This document shows positions 33,037 through 42,342 of a DNA stretch of 64,000 nt, in pieces. Where the stretch lies: the NCBI GenBank assembly GCA_040905665.1, contig JBBDRD010000014.1, positions 62,001 through 126,000 on the forward strand, read 5' to 3'. The notes under the pieces are model-generated. The model did no database searches. It had not been told where the DNA came from and saw nothing but the letters and a program-made list of their open reading frames with translations. The position numbers and the translations under genes are program-made. Origin of the DNA: DASVCN01 sp040905665 (lineage in GTDB: Bacteria > Deinococcota > Deinococci > Deinococcales > Trueperaceae). Position 1 is the first letter of the stretch. Every line of letters starts with the position of its first letter.

Positions 33037-34695
33037 CTACTCGCTGACGGGTTCCTCCGCCAAGTTCGGCAACCAGAGGCCGGCGGTCGTCCCTAGTTCC
33101 ACCGGCCACTCCGGGAGCACCTCGGGGCGCGCGGCAAAAATCGCGGGCGTGAAGAACAGACCCGATCCTGGGGCGATCTGGTCCACGGCGCTATCCATAA
33201 TTTGGGAAAAGGTCTGCCAGTACTCGTCCCAGTTGCTTGCGCTACTAAGGGCCTCAAGTTCCTCATCGAAGGCACGAAGTGTCTCAAGGTCTTCGGGGGC
33301 AATTGCCGGATCGACCTCTCTCGTTTCTGGTCCTGGAGGAACCTGGATAACGCTATGCCTGCCACCGTTCTCCGGCGAACCGGCATATATCGACGGATAA
33401 TAGAGCAGCCTCCGGCGAGCATCCTTCAGGTAAAGTCCCGGACCTGCGGTGCCTTCGCCCCAGTTACCTCGGAACGTGGAATAGTCCGCAGCCAGACCAA
33501 TCTCGACATCGAACCCGACGTTGGTAAGCATAGCCGCGATTGCCTCCACGTGATCCATTTTTATGGGTCCGCGGATAACCGCATGAATTCGCAACTCGTA
33601 GTCTTCCGGCACCTCTCGGGCCACGATCCCACGGGCCGCTTCGGGATCGTAAGGCACGACATCACGCCTCACCGAGGGTTCACCTACCTGGGCGATGTTG
33701 CCGCCGTCATTCGTCAGCTCGGCAACCCCGTCGAAAAAGGCTTCATTCAACGTCTGCTTGTCAATGGCCATCATGATGGCCCTTCTCACTTCGCGTTTTG
33801 CGAGTACAGCATCCTGGTACGGTTCGATGAAAAGTATCGACCAGAGGATTCCGCTGGGTTTTCTGACGATCTCCATGCCCGCCTCGCGCAACTGGGGCAG
33901 TCGCTCTACGCTCATTTCGGCCAAGTCGACCTCTCCAGTTTGGAGCATTGCCAGGCGAGTCGACTCTTCTGCTACTTGAAGAAGCTCTATCGATTCATAC
34001 GTCGGTTCGCGAAAGGCGTGGCCATTAACCGCCTCGAATCGCTGCATATTTCCAGCTACGCTTTCAACCAATCTATACGGACCGCTTCCCATCGGATCCG
34101 TAGAAAGCAGTTGCTCCCCGTTTTCGTCCACCCAGTGCTTCGGTACGACAACTCCAGCCGACGACCAGAATGGACTGAGCATCTCCGGCCAGTAGAAAAT
34201 CGCCTCTTTGAGATTGAAGCGGACCGTGTGGTCATCGAGGACCTCGATTCGCTCTTCCGCTTCGTCAATTCCTCCCAGGGCCGATTCGATCGAGTCTACC
34301 CTGGAAGCCCGAGTCTCAGGTCGCATGTAGCGAATGACACTGAACTTGACGTCCTCGGCCGTGACCTGCTCACCATCCCACCAATAGACATCGTCTCTCA
34401 GATGAAAGGTCCAGACCTTGTTACCGTCCGAGGCTTCCCACTCATAAGCCAGCGACGTATCCGGGTCCAGTGCTGTTCCCTGACTGTTGAGGTTCACCAG
34501 GACGTCGTATATCAGGTACTGGTACGCCCCGAGGGTGGAGTGAAGGGTTGGATCGAATACTTCGGCTTGAAAGGCAGTGACCGCTACACGAAGAACATCA
34601 CTGTCGGCTTGAGCCCTTGCGCTCGAAACCATCACCAGCGCGAAAAGCAGTGTCAGGGTCAAGAACCAAGTTCGGCAGGACTTTAGAACCATCAT
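33037..34695 (-). CDS. Family-5 extracellular solute-binding protein, island copy A
   Basis: A 552-aa exported protein. The start is ATG 34695 (MMVLKSCRTWFLTLTLLFAL), chosen because AGGAGAGG lies just 5 bases upstream; a start at 34719 lacks a good site. Signal peptide to about residue 28 (SSARA, then QADSD), no lipobox. SBP_bac_5 motifs include WTFHLRDDVYWWDGEQVTAEDVKFS (key FHLRDDVYWWDGEQVTAEDV) and AIMMAIDKQTLNEAFFDGVA. It is highly similar over its length to copy B at 40609, with a shared PPGPETREV segment, so the two are duplicates bracketing the transporter. Ligand is probably an amide-linked or peptide-like acid. Confidence 0.92.
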   Translation of the reverse strand: MMVLKSCRTWFLTLTLLFALVMVSSARAQADSDVLRVAVTAFQAEVFDPTLHSTLGAYQYLIYDVLVNLNSQGTALDPDTSLAYEWEASDGNKVWTFHLRDDVYWWDGEQVTAEDVKFSVIRYMRPETRASRVDSIESALGGIDEAEERIEVLDDHTVRFNLKEAIFYWPEMLSPFWSSAGVVVPKHWVDENGEQLLSTDPMGSGPYRLVESVAGNMQRFEAVNGHAFREPTYESIELLQVAEESTRLAMLQTGEVDLAEMSVERLPQLREAGMEIVRKPSGILWSILFIEPYQDAVLAKREVRRAIMMAIDKQTLNEAFFDGVAELTNDGGNIAQVGEPSVRRDVVPYDPEAARGIVAREVPEDYELRIHAVIRGPIKMDHVEAIAAMLTNVGFDVEIGLAADYSTFRGNWGEGTAGPGLYLKDARRRLLYYPSIYAGSPENGGRHSVIQVPPGPETREVDPAIAPEDLETLRAFDEELEALSSASNWDEYWQTFSQIMDSAVDQIAPGSGLFFTPAIFAARPEVLPEWPVELGTTAGLWLPNLAEEPVSE

Positions 34696-34791
34696 ATGAA
34701 CCTCTCCTAGTGTTCGCATTCGTAATTGCGGGGCGCCGGTGGCAGTCCAACGTTCTCGGTTTCCTGACCGGCGACGCGCTTCAGCCCCTCG

Positions 34792-34878
34792 TCAGACCAC
34801 CACCTTTCCTTCGCTGACAGCGAGAAAGGCGAACTCGTCGCTCTCGTGATAGTGATAAACGGGCAGTGGGAACACCTG
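34792..34878 (-). other. In-frame, cupin-like 28-residue continuation after a stop codon
   Basis: Directly after the TAG that ends the amidase gene (34881-34879) the same frame reads QVFPLPVYHYHESDEFAFLA then VSEGKVVV and a TGA. HYHESDEF resembles a cupin metal motif. It may be the end of a deleted cupin gene or chance. The rest of 34696-34791 holds only the ribosome-binding site of copy A. Confidence 0.25.
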
Positions 34879-36519
34879 CTACGCGAGTTCCCACTGGTCT
34901 AGCTCTGGCTCACCGGAATTCAGCACCATGGGCGAGCGCGAGAGGATGGCTTCCGAGGGGTGCTCCCTGAGTACCAGCGTTACGGGGAGGCGGGTCTGTC
35001 GGGGCTTCCATTCAGGACTCATAAGCAGCAGGCCCGAGGTACACGACCCCGGCGCGACGACCACCCGATGTGGAAATCTCAGTAACGCGGAATCATCGAC
35101 CCCCTCGATCGCTGCGACCATCTCGATCTCACTTGGTCCGATGTTGACAACTTGAAATCGCAACATTCTGTCGCCCCTGCGCGTATCGAAGTAGATTTCG
35201 CTGGGCGCACGTACGCACAACGGACCTGTCGACGCGCTCTCCCCTTGGAACTGGTCGATAAGCGATTCCATCGCTCGCATGGCGTCTACAGTTACGCGAA
35301 ACGCAAATTCGGTGAGAAGGTTGACGGCGGCAGACCTCGAGCCCTCGTCCAGTAGCTGTTCGGCGGTTCGTTCCGCTTCGGCCGCCTCCGCTTTCAGGCC
35401 GCCCTCGATCTGCTCTATGAGGTTCGACACGCTTTCCTTTGGCACAAGTGCTGCGAGCCGATCTGCCAAGTCTGCCAGGGCTCCTGTCTCGAATGCCTCC
35501 GGGATCTCCTCCATGCCTATGTAGAGGGGAAAGAAGACGGACGAGCACTTGTAGCCCACGCTTGCCCACACTTTTGAAAGTACGTCTGTATGCGTATCGG
35601 ATACCTCGAACGTCCCGGCACTCATGCTCGACCACATTGCACCGTGAACGCATATGCTGCCGCCCCACGGAAGCCCTTCTTTGATCCCTTCGTGGCTCCG
35701 GGTGAGTTCTGTGATAGTGCCGACATCTATATGGCCAAATTGCTCCTTCAACACTCGACTTGCGACCGAGTATCGGGGGATGCTCGACTGCATAATGGCC
35801 AACTCCCCTTTTTCGCGGTCTTGATATTCCGTCAAGGCATGAAAATGGTTTGTCCGGACCAGAACCTGATCTCGAACGAACTCGTGCCATAGGCGGTATG
35901 CAGTTCCCTCCACGATTAGCCCATTCCCGCTGGGATCTGTAAACATCATGTTGAAGCCCGTCGCTCTGGGTACAGCCATCATCATGTCGGGGATGTCCCT
36001 AATGCTGCTTGCTTTCTCGAGCAGGTGGGTAGCCATTATTCGATGAGGCACGCCCCGCCGATTCTGCTCCGTTGAGATCGAACCGCTGCTACCCAGAGTC
36101 ACACCCTTCTCGTTCAATCCCATATTTGCTGCAGGTTCGCCAAGTATCGACGAAGCTATGTATTTATGGCCATTCTTTGGTCGTACCAATCGCCACGTTC
36201 CGTAGAATGTTCGGCAGTAATCCATCGTCTTGTGCAGTATCGGTCGGCCACTCTCAGTCGATTCTCCGAGTGCCAGGAAGTTCGAGCAGCCATCTGCCCC
36301 AGCTACCCCATCCCTCGCGAGGGCGAACGCCCCCAAGACGTCGAAATCGACGTTTGTTGCCGCAGCAGTCCTCCTCAACTCTTGCTCCACATTTGGCAGA
36401 AATCGTGTCCATAGTCGTGACCGAATTGCCCCTTCCTCCACCGCCGTCTGCAGACTCTCGCCCCGTGCTGCGAGGTCCGCCTCGAAGTCCTTAAGTTGTC
36501 GAGCAAGTCTACGTTGCAT
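34879..36519 (-). CDS. C45-type N-terminal nucleophile amidohydrolase/acyltransferase
   Basis: A 546-aa relative of acyl-CoA:6-aminopenicillanate acyltransferase (peptidase C45). The nucleophile is probably Cys78 in VAGADGCSNFLALGE, where self-cleavage would expose the Cys; next come RPILHKTMDYCRTFYG and ASSILGEPAANMGLNEKGVT, both family blocks. The C-terminal 100 residues look like an added beta-rich domain. No signal peptide, so cytoplasmic. I chose ATG 36519, with GGAGAAGGGA about 7 bases upstream, over GTG 36540. It is encoded right after the importer ATPases, so it likely hydrolyses an amide bond in the imported compound. The longer length than typical C45 enzymes (about 350 aa) comes from the tail. 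Confidence 0.85.
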   Translation of the reverse strand: MQRRLARQLKDFEADLAARGESLQTAVEEGAIRSRLWTRFLPNVEQELRRTAAATNVDFDVLGAFALARDGVAGADGCSNFLALGESTESGRPILHKTMDYCRTFYGTWRLVRPKNGHKYIASSILGEPAANMGLNEKGVTLGSSGSISTEQNRRGVPHRIMATHLLEKASSIRDIPDMMMAVPRATGFNMMFTDPSGNGLIVEGTAYRLWHEFVRDQVLVRTNHFHALTEYQDREKGELAIMQSSIPRYSVASRVLKEQFGHIDVGTITELTRSHEGIKEGLPWGGSICVHGAMWSSMSAGTFEVSDTHTDVLSKVWASVGYKCSSVFFPLYIGMEEIPEAFETGALADLADRLAALVPKESVSNLIEQIEGGLKAEAAEAERTAEQLLDEGSRSAAVNLLTEFAFRVTVDAMRAMESLIDQFQGESASTGPLCVRAPSEIYFDTRRGDRMLRFQVVNIGPSEIEMVAAIEGVDDSALLRFPHRVVVAPGSCTSGLLLMSPEWKPRQTRLPVTLVLREHPSEAILSRSPMVLNSGEPELDQWELA

Positions 36520-36539
36520 GTCAGTTCCCTTCTCCAGCA

Positions 36540-37634
36540 CTATTCGTCAGCCACCTGGCACTTCTCGTCACGCAACGAAGATGTCTTCGAGTTGCTTTCT
36601 GAATCCTCCCAGTAGTGCTCCGCCATCGCATTTCGTACCTCCAAGGCAACCTCGAATCTGCCGGGTTCGTAAAGGTGGCAGGATGCTTCGCGTTCCACAC
36701 CTAGTCGCCTGACCTCAGGAGTAACCTGGCTACACTTGGCCATTCGAGTGGGGCAGCGAGTGTGGAACCGGCAACCCGCGGGCGGATTGATGGGCGAGGG
36801 AATTTCTGCCATCGTGGTGACCTTGGCCCCGGACATGGGTGCGGTCGACCTGGCTGCTGTCACGAGTTCCTGCGTGTACGGATGGAATGGTTGTGAGCAG
36901 AGTTGACCGGGCGGGCCCTGTTCAACTATCTGACCCAGGTACATGACCGCGGTCCAGTCGCTCAAGTACCGCATGGTTCCAATGTCGTGCGCAATAAGCA
37001 AATACGACAGACCATACTCTTCTTGCAGATCTTTGAGCAGGTTCATTACCTGGGCCCGAACTGACACGTCGAGCGAAGATACTGGTTCGTCCAGAACAAT
37101 CAGCTTCGGTCGGAGCGCAAGGGCGCGGGCAATTGCAACCCGCTGTCGCTGGCCACCACTAAACTCGTGCGGGTACTTGTTGCCGTCCTGCGGACGGATG
37201 CCAACCTCAGCCAACACTTCGCGCACGCGAGCCCGTGCGTCCCGTTTCGACCACTTGCCTCCTACCAGCATCGGTTCGGCAATGATTGTCTCCACCGCCA
37301 TCCTTGGATTCAGGGAGCTCCCCGGATCCTGGAACACGGCCTGCATGGTCTCACGGTGACTTTTTTGAAGCCGGGGGTCTCTGGAAAACAGATCACTCCC
37401 ATTGAGCAGGACATCGCCTGAGGTCGGTTCTTCTAGCCGCAAGAGAACCTTCGCTACAGTTGTCTTGCCGGAACCGGATTCCCCAACCAAGCCCAGAGTC
37501 TGACCTCTGGGAACCGTGAAGGACACATCGTCGACTGCTTGGACCCAGCCGGCGAGGCGCCGAAACGGGCCAGCCGTTATCGGGAAGTACTTCTTTAGAT
37601 TCCTTACCTCGAGAAGGGGAATATCAGTCTGCAT
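36540..37634 (-). CDS. Oligopeptide-type ABC transporter ATP-binding protein (OppF), island
   Basis: A 364-aa ATPase with Walker A GESGSGKTT at about residue 55, VFQDPGSSLNPRM, signature FSGGQRQRVAIARALALRP and Walker B LIVLDEPVSSLD. The tail shows HPYTQELVTAARS and a cysteine cluster (CRFHTRCPTRMAKC) followed by about 40 residues beyond the usual end. It overlaps the OppD gene by 11 bp and ends directly before the amidase gene, so it is part of the operon binding protein-OppB-OppC-OppD-OppF-amidase. Confidence 0.93.
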   Translation of the reverse strand: MQTDIPLLEVRNLKKYFPITAGPFRRLAGWVQAVDDVSFTVPRGQTLGLVGESGSGKTTVAKVLLRLEEPTSGDVLLNGSDLFSRDPRLQKSHRETMQAVFQDPGSSLNPRMAVETIIAEPMLVGGKWSKRDARARVREVLAEVGIRPQDGNKYPHEFSGGQRQRVAIARALALRPKLIVLDEPVSSLDVSVRAQVMNLLKDLQEEYGLSYLLIAHDIGTMRYLSDWTAVMYLGQIVEQGPPGQLCSQPFHPYTQELVTAARSTAPMSGAKVTTMAEIPSPINPPAGCRFHTRCPTRMAKCSQVTPEVRRLGVEREASCHLYEPGRFEVALEVRNAMAEHYWEDSESNSKTSSLRDEKCQVADE

Positions 37635-38592
37635 AATGCAACCAACAATCCGCTACATGATCCTTGCCAATTTTCGCCGGAGGAGGAGCCAACTCCCGAC
37701 ACTTGGGCATCACGTGTGGACAGCGATTCGCGAAACGACAACCAACTGGGATGTCGTAAAGTTCTGGAGGATCTCCATCGATCGACGGTAATCTCTCGAC
37801 GTCCCTGTCAACGGGAGCGATCGAGTCTAGGAGCGCCCGTGTATAGGGGTGAGCCGGCCGTTCGAATATGTCTTTGGCGCTTGCCTGCTCAACGATCTTC
37901 CCGGCGTACATTACTGCGACCCGATCGCTGACTCTGGCCACGACACCAAGATCGTGGCTAACGTAGATCATTCCCATGCCGAACTCGGATTGGATACTCT
38001 TGAGCAGGTAAAGGAACTGAGCTTGTGTCGTCACATCCAGCGAAGTCGTTGGTTCGTCGGCCAGTACGAGCTTTGGTCTACACGAGGCGGCCATTGCGCC
38101 GACCACCCTTTGCCGCATCCCTCCGCTCAATTGATGGGGATATTGGTTCAGTCGTCTGCCGGCTTCCGGAATCCGTACGAGGCTCAGCAACTCTCGAGCA
38201 CGCTCCTGCAGTGGCTTGCCGCTCATCCCCAGATGGATACGCAACGGCTCCATCAGTTGATTCCCAATGGAGAACACAGGATTCAAGGATGAAAAGGGAT
38301 CTTGGGGAATCATGGCAAGTTCCTTGCCACGCATTCTCGACATCTCTTTTTCGCTCGCCTCCATCAAGTCCTTGCCATCAAAAATGATCTTGCCGCCAAC
38401 CGCCCTCCCTACCGGCCATGGCAGGAGCCTCGCAATCGACAGGCACGTCATGCTCTTACCTGACCCCGACTCCCCGACCAGGCCCAGTGTTTCCCCGGCC
38501 TCTACGCGTAGACTGACGCCATCGACAGCCTTCACTGTGCCGCGACGGGTAAGCAGATGGGAGCTTAAATTCTCGACCTCGAGTAGAGACAT
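37624..38592 (-). CDS. Oligopeptide-type ABC transporter ATP-binding protein (OppD), island
   Basis: A 322-aa ATPase with Walker A GESGSGKSMTCLS, MIPQDPFSSLNPVF, signature QLSGGMRQRVVGAMAA and Walker B LVLADEPTTSLDVTTQAQ. The C-terminal extension is HPYTRALLDSIAP with CRFANRCPHVMPKC. It starts 2 bases after the OppC stop and overlaps the OppF gene by 11 bp. Pairs with OppF to drive the permeases encoded at 38595 and 39533. Confidence 0.93.
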   Translation of the reverse strand: MSLLEVENLSSHLLTRRGTVKAVDGVSLRVEAGETLGLVGESGSGKSMTCLSIARLLPWPVGRAVGGKIIFDGKDLMEASEKEMSRMRGKELAMIPQDPFSSLNPVFSIGNQLMEPLRIHLGMSGKPLQERARELLSLVRIPEAGRRLNQYPHQLSGGMRQRVVGAMAASCRPKLVLADEPTTSLDVTTQAQFLYLLKSIQSEFGMGMIYVSHDLGVVARVSDRVAVMYAGKIVEQASAKDIFERPAHPYTRALLDSIAPVDRDVERLPSIDGDPPELYDIPVGCRFANRCPHVMPKCRELAPPPAKIGKDHVADCWLHYAD

Positions 38593-38594
38593 GA

Positions 38595-39533
38595 CTATGC
38601 CACCTCCAGATTCGGGTCCAGCCTGTCTCGCAACCAGTCACCGGCCTGATTGAAGGCCAGCACGACCAGGAGGATCGCCGCCCCTGGAACGCTAGATATC
38701 CACCAGCCCGAAATGATGTGGTCCTGTCCGGACGACACCATGCGTCCCCACGAGGGTGCGGGCGGGGGCACACCTGCCCCGAGGAAACTGAGTGACGCCT
38801 CCACGAGGATGGCCCAGCCGGCAAGAAGCGTAAAGAGGACGATCAACGTGTTGACTAAGTTGGGAAAGACATGGCGCACCATAATGTATGGGCTCGAGCA
38901 ACCCTCTACCTTCGCCATCGCGACATAGTCCATCTCCATGATCCGAAGTGCATCACCACGAATCCCGCGACAAAAGCGAGCCCAAGCGATCACGGCAAGC
39001 GAGGTGACGACTGCCGGCATCGATGGTCCGTAGACGGCCGCGATGATGAGTCCGATGAAAATAACTGGAATGGGTACCAAGCTGTCAACGATGCGCAGAA
39101 GCACAGTGCTGAGCCACGCCCGGCTATAGTAAGCCGTAGCAATTGCGACAGCAACACCAACCAAGGCGGCAATCCCCAGCGCGGCAACCGCCACTGTCAT
39201 GGAGATCCTGCTTCCCACGATAATCCGACTCAATACGTCCCGGCCAAGAGAGTCCGTACCAAGCGGATATTTCCACATGCCGCCGTCAACCCAGACGGGT
39301 GGCGACAACCGGTTGAGGAAGTCCGGCTCGACCGGAGAGTGCGGCGCAAGCTGCTCGCCAAAAATCGCCGCAACTACGGCAAGGAGGATTATGACGGCGG
39401 GAAACAGGGGTGGAAATCGCCTCACGCTAACTCTGCGGGAACGCCCTCTGAAAGGCAATCTAAGACGCTTCAGGAACGGGTAACTGACCTCGATATGGCT
39501 CTGTTTCTCCATGTTCCTTCCTCTACTCGCCAT
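38595..39533 (-). CDS. Oligopeptide-type ABC transporter permease (OppC), island
   Basis: A 312-aa permease with a cytoplasmic N-terminus, one helix (FPAVIILLAVVAAIFGEQLAP shown in part), the LGTDSLGRDVLSRIIVGSR motif and five more membrane segments. The docking loop is VAMAKVEGCSSPYIMVRHVFPN. The ATG at 39533 shares its A with the OppB stop (TAATG), which supports translational coupling; an internal ATG at 39512 also has a purine-rich sequence in front of it. It forms the membrane channel with OppB. Confidence 0.92.
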   Translation of the reverse strand: MASRGRNMEKQSHIEVSYPFLKRLRLPFRGRSRRVSVRRFPPLFPAVIILLAVVAAIFGEQLAPHSPVEPDFLNRLSPPVWVDGGMWKYPLGTDSLGRDVLSRIIVGSRISMTVAVAALGIAALVGVAVAIATAYYSRAWLSTVLLRIVDSLVPIPVIFIGLIIAAVYGPSMPAVVTSLAVIAWARFCRGIRGDALRIMEMDYVAMAKVEGCSSPYIMVRHVFPNLVNTLIVLFTLLAGWAILVEASLSFLGAGVPPPAPSWGRMVSSGQDHIISGWWISSVPGAAILLVVLAFNQAGDWLRDRLDPNLEVA

Positions 39534-40471
39534 TAAGAGACTCGTATGCGCGGGTCCAGATAGGAATAAAAGATGTCGGCTAGTAAGTTAACCACGATCG
39601 TGAAGAAAACGGCTGCTGTAATAGTCCCCTGGATCAGGGCAAAGTCTCGCGTCGTAAGGGCAGAGTAGGTAAGCGCTCCGAGGCCCGGCCAGGCGAAGAC
39701 GATCTCGATGACGACGGAACCAGATATGAACGTCGCGATCTGAACACTGGAAAAACCCAACACTGGGATAATTGCGTTTCTGAGGGCGTGCTTCCAGATG
39801 ATCTGTCTTTCCGGCACTCCCTTGAGGCGAGCAAGTTTCACATACTCGGAGTTCAACACGTCCAGCATCCCTGAGCGAAGCAACCGAACTATGCTCGCTA
39901 TCAACAAACTGGCCAACACGAATCCGGGCAGGATATAACTCGCAGGCCCCTTCATTCCGGCCACCGGCAGTAGGCCCCAACCTACGGCCACAATCTGTAT
40001 CAATACGATGCTTAGCCAAAATGACGGGGCAGCCATGGCAAAGACAGCAATTGCGCGAATCGAACTGTCGACCCCCGTGAACCTATTTGACGCTGCCAAC
40101 ACCCCCAACGGAATGGCTATTACCACACTGAACAGTACGGCCGTAACCGCCAGCTTCAGTGAGTTTGCAGTATGTTCCCAGATGAGGTCAGAGACGGCCC
40201 GGCCAACCTTGACAGAAGTACCAAAACTTCCCGTGATCATGTCCCGCAGGTAAATTCCATACTGAACGTAAATGGGTTCGTCGAGTCCCATAGATGCACG
40301 TAGCTGCTCGATTTCGGCAGCCGTTGCGTCAGGAGCTGCGAACGCAAGGGCCGGATCGCCACCGATCATCCGCATCAGAACGAAGACTACGGTTACGAAT
40401 ATCAGGAGGGTCAGTGCGCCCTGCAGCAACCGCGGGATGATTACGGTCGTGAGCGAATTAGTCTTGGGCAT
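39533..40471 (-). CDS. Oligopeptide-type ABC transporter permease (OppB), island
   Basis: A 312-aa permease beginning MPKTNSLTTVIIPRLLQGAL with an N-terminal helix (LTLLIFVTVVFVLMRMIGGDP shown in part), periplasmic segment rich in Asp/Glu, and the docking loop VKLARLKGVPERQIIWKHALRN. The start ATG 40471 has GGAG 8 bases upstream; ATG 40498 would add nine residues. It lies 111 bases after binding-protein copy B and overlaps OppC by one base. Confidence 0.92.
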   Translation of the reverse strand: MPKTNSLTTVIIPRLLQGALTLLIFVTVVFVLMRMIGGDPALAFAAPDATAAEIEQLRASMGLDEPIYVQYGIYLRDMITGSFGTSVKVGRAVSDLIWEHTANSLKLAVTAVLFSVVIAIPLGVLAASNRFTGVDSSIRAIAVFAMAAPSFWLSIVLIQIVAVGWGLLPVAGMKGPASYILPGFVLASLLIASIVRLLRSGMLDVLNSEYVKLARLKGVPERQIIWKHALRNAIIPVLGFSSVQIATFISGSVVIEIVFAWPGLGALTYSALTTRDFALIQGTITAAVFFTIVVNLLADIFYSYLDPRIRVS

Positions 40472-40608
40472 ACGGGCCACTCCAAGTCGGTGCTGCACGC
40501 TGAGGCGTTGCTTGCTATGCCCCGATGGGGCCTCGAATAGGATTGTTGTGGCGGAAGGATAATGGCTGGGCGAGTGGCCGTAAAGGCTTCTCGCCCAGCT
40601 CCATCAAC

Positions 40609-42291
40609 CTACTCCGCCGTTGGCGGAAGCTCGACTATGTTGGGGAGCCACAGCTGCGGAACCATGCCCAGCGTCACGTCCCACTCTGGAACCACGCCCG
40701 GGCGGGCACCGAAGATGGCGGGGGTGTAGAACAACCCGGACCCTGGCGCAAGCTGATCGATTGCCCGGTCCATGATTCCGGAGTAGATGTCCCAGTACTC
40801 ATCCCAGCTGCTCGCCGTGCGTAACGCCTCGAGCTCTTCATCGAAGGCCCGCAGGTTCGCAACTTCCTGGTCGGGCAGATCCGGATGCACTTCCCTGGTC
40901 TCAGGTCCCGGCGGCACCTGAATCACGCTGTGCCGTCCACCGAACTCTGGAGAGTGAGCGTAGGACGACGGGTAATAAATGAGGTACTTACGACCGTCCT
41001 TCAAGTAAAGTCCGGACCCCGCCATGCCCGTGTTCCAGCCATTCCGGAACGTCGAGTAGTCTGCGGCCGCAGATATCTCCACGTTGAAGCCAACAGCACT
41101 CAACATTGCCGCGATTGCTTCGATGTGGTCCATGCGGATCGGTCCTCGGATCACCGCATGTATTCGGAGTTCATAGTCGTCGGGGACTTCGGCCTCGACT
41201 ATCTCCCGAGCCCGTTCCGGGTCATAGGGGACAGGGGCCCGCGTGACCCTGTTGTCGGGATCGAAGATTTGAGCAATGTTTCCTCCGTCATTTACCGGTT
41301 CTGCGACTCCATTAAAGAAGGCTTGGTTCAGAGTCTCCTTGTCTATCGCCATCATTATGGCTTCGCGGACGGACCTTTTGCCCAAGACGGGATCCTGGTA
41401 GGCCTCGACGAACAAGACAGTCCAGAGAGTTCCACTTACCTTTGTCACGACCTCGAGATCGTTGGACTCCAGCGCGGGAAGTCGTTCGAGGCTCATGTTG
41501 GCGAGGTCGAGTTCACCCGTCTGCAGCATCGCCAGGCGCGTAGATTCCTCTGAAACCTGCATGAACTCGATCCGCTCGTACCTGGGTGCACGGAACGGAT
41601 GATCCGGGACAGCCTCGAACACCTGCATCGAACCTGCGACACTTTCGACCAGTCTGTAGGGGCCACTGCCCATCGGGTTTGTGACGAACGCATCCTCGCC
41701 GTGCTCTTCAATCCAGTGCTTAGGAAGTACCAGTGCAGCCGACGAGTTGAAGGGACTGAGCAGCTCGGGCCAATAGAAGATCGGCTCAGTCAGGTGAAAG
41801 CGAATCGTGTGATCGTCAATGATCTCGACGCGCTCGTCTGCTTCTGCATCACCCCCCAAGGGCTCCTCAATCGAACTGATGTTCGAGGCTCTTGCTTCCT
41901 CCCGCCAGTATCTGAGGATACTGAACTTCACGTCTTCCGCCGTTACCGCCTCGCCATCCCAAAACTCGACGCCTTCGCGCAAGTGGAAGGTCCAGACCCG
42001 GTTGTCGTCGGACGACTCCCAGCTCGTCGCTAGTGAGCGTCCGGGGTCGAGTTCCGTCCCCTGGCTGTTGAGATCGACCAGGCTGTCGAAGATCAGGAAC
42101 TGATAGGCAGCCGTGATTGGTACCAGCGTAGGGTCGAAGACCTCGCCTTGAAAGGAGGTGACACCTACCCGTAGGACATCATCTTGCGCTGTCGCGATAC
42201 CGACTGTCGAGAGGCTGACGAGAATCGCCAGTGACATTAAAAGCCTGGCAGGCAATCCAACGATGCGCTTACTGAACTCTTTGGGTGCCAT
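40609..42291 (-). CDS. Family-5 extracellular solute-binding protein, island copy B
   Basis: A 560-aa exported protein with a signal peptide to about residue 36 (LLMSLAILVSLSTVGIATA, then QDD) and no lipobox. SBP_bac_5 motifs are FHLREGVEFWDGEAVTAEDV and AIMMAIDKETLNQAFFNGVA. It is strongly similar to copy A at 33037 throughout, including MLQTGELDLANMSLERLPAL against MLQTGEVDLAEMSVERLPQL, so a duplication within the island is clear. RBS AAAGGAGGAA is about 12 bases before ATG 42291. Directly upstream of OppBCDF, so it is the main receptor of that transporter. Confidence 0.93.
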   Translation of the reverse strand: MAPKEFSKRIVGLPARLLMSLAILVSLSTVGIATAQDDVLRVGVTSFQGEVFDPTLVPITAAYQFLIFDSLVDLNSQGTELDPGRSLATSWESSDDNRVWTFHLREGVEFWDGEAVTAEDVKFSILRYWREEARASNISSIEEPLGGDAEADERVEIIDDHTIRFHLTEPIFYWPELLSPFNSSAALVLPKHWIEEHGEDAFVTNPMGSGPYRLVESVAGSMQVFEAVPDHPFRAPRYERIEFMQVSEESTRLAMLQTGELDLANMSLERLPALESNDLEVVTKVSGTLWTVLFVEAYQDPVLGKRSVREAIMMAIDKETLNQAFFNGVAEPVNDGGNIAQIFDPDNRVTRAPVPYDPERAREIVEAEVPDDYELRIHAVIRGPIRMDHIEAIAAMLSAVGFNVEISAAADYSTFRNGWNTGMAGSGLYLKDGRKYLIYYPSSYAHSPEFGGRHSVIQVPPGPETREVHPDLPDQEVANLRAFDEELEALRTASSWDEYWDIYSGIMDRAIDQLAPGSGLFYTPAIFGARPGVVPEWDVTLGMVPQLWLPNIVELPPTAE

Positions 42292-42342
42292 GTTGATGGA
42301 ATTCCTCCTTTAGACCTATCTGGTCCGAATCGAGTGGCACTA

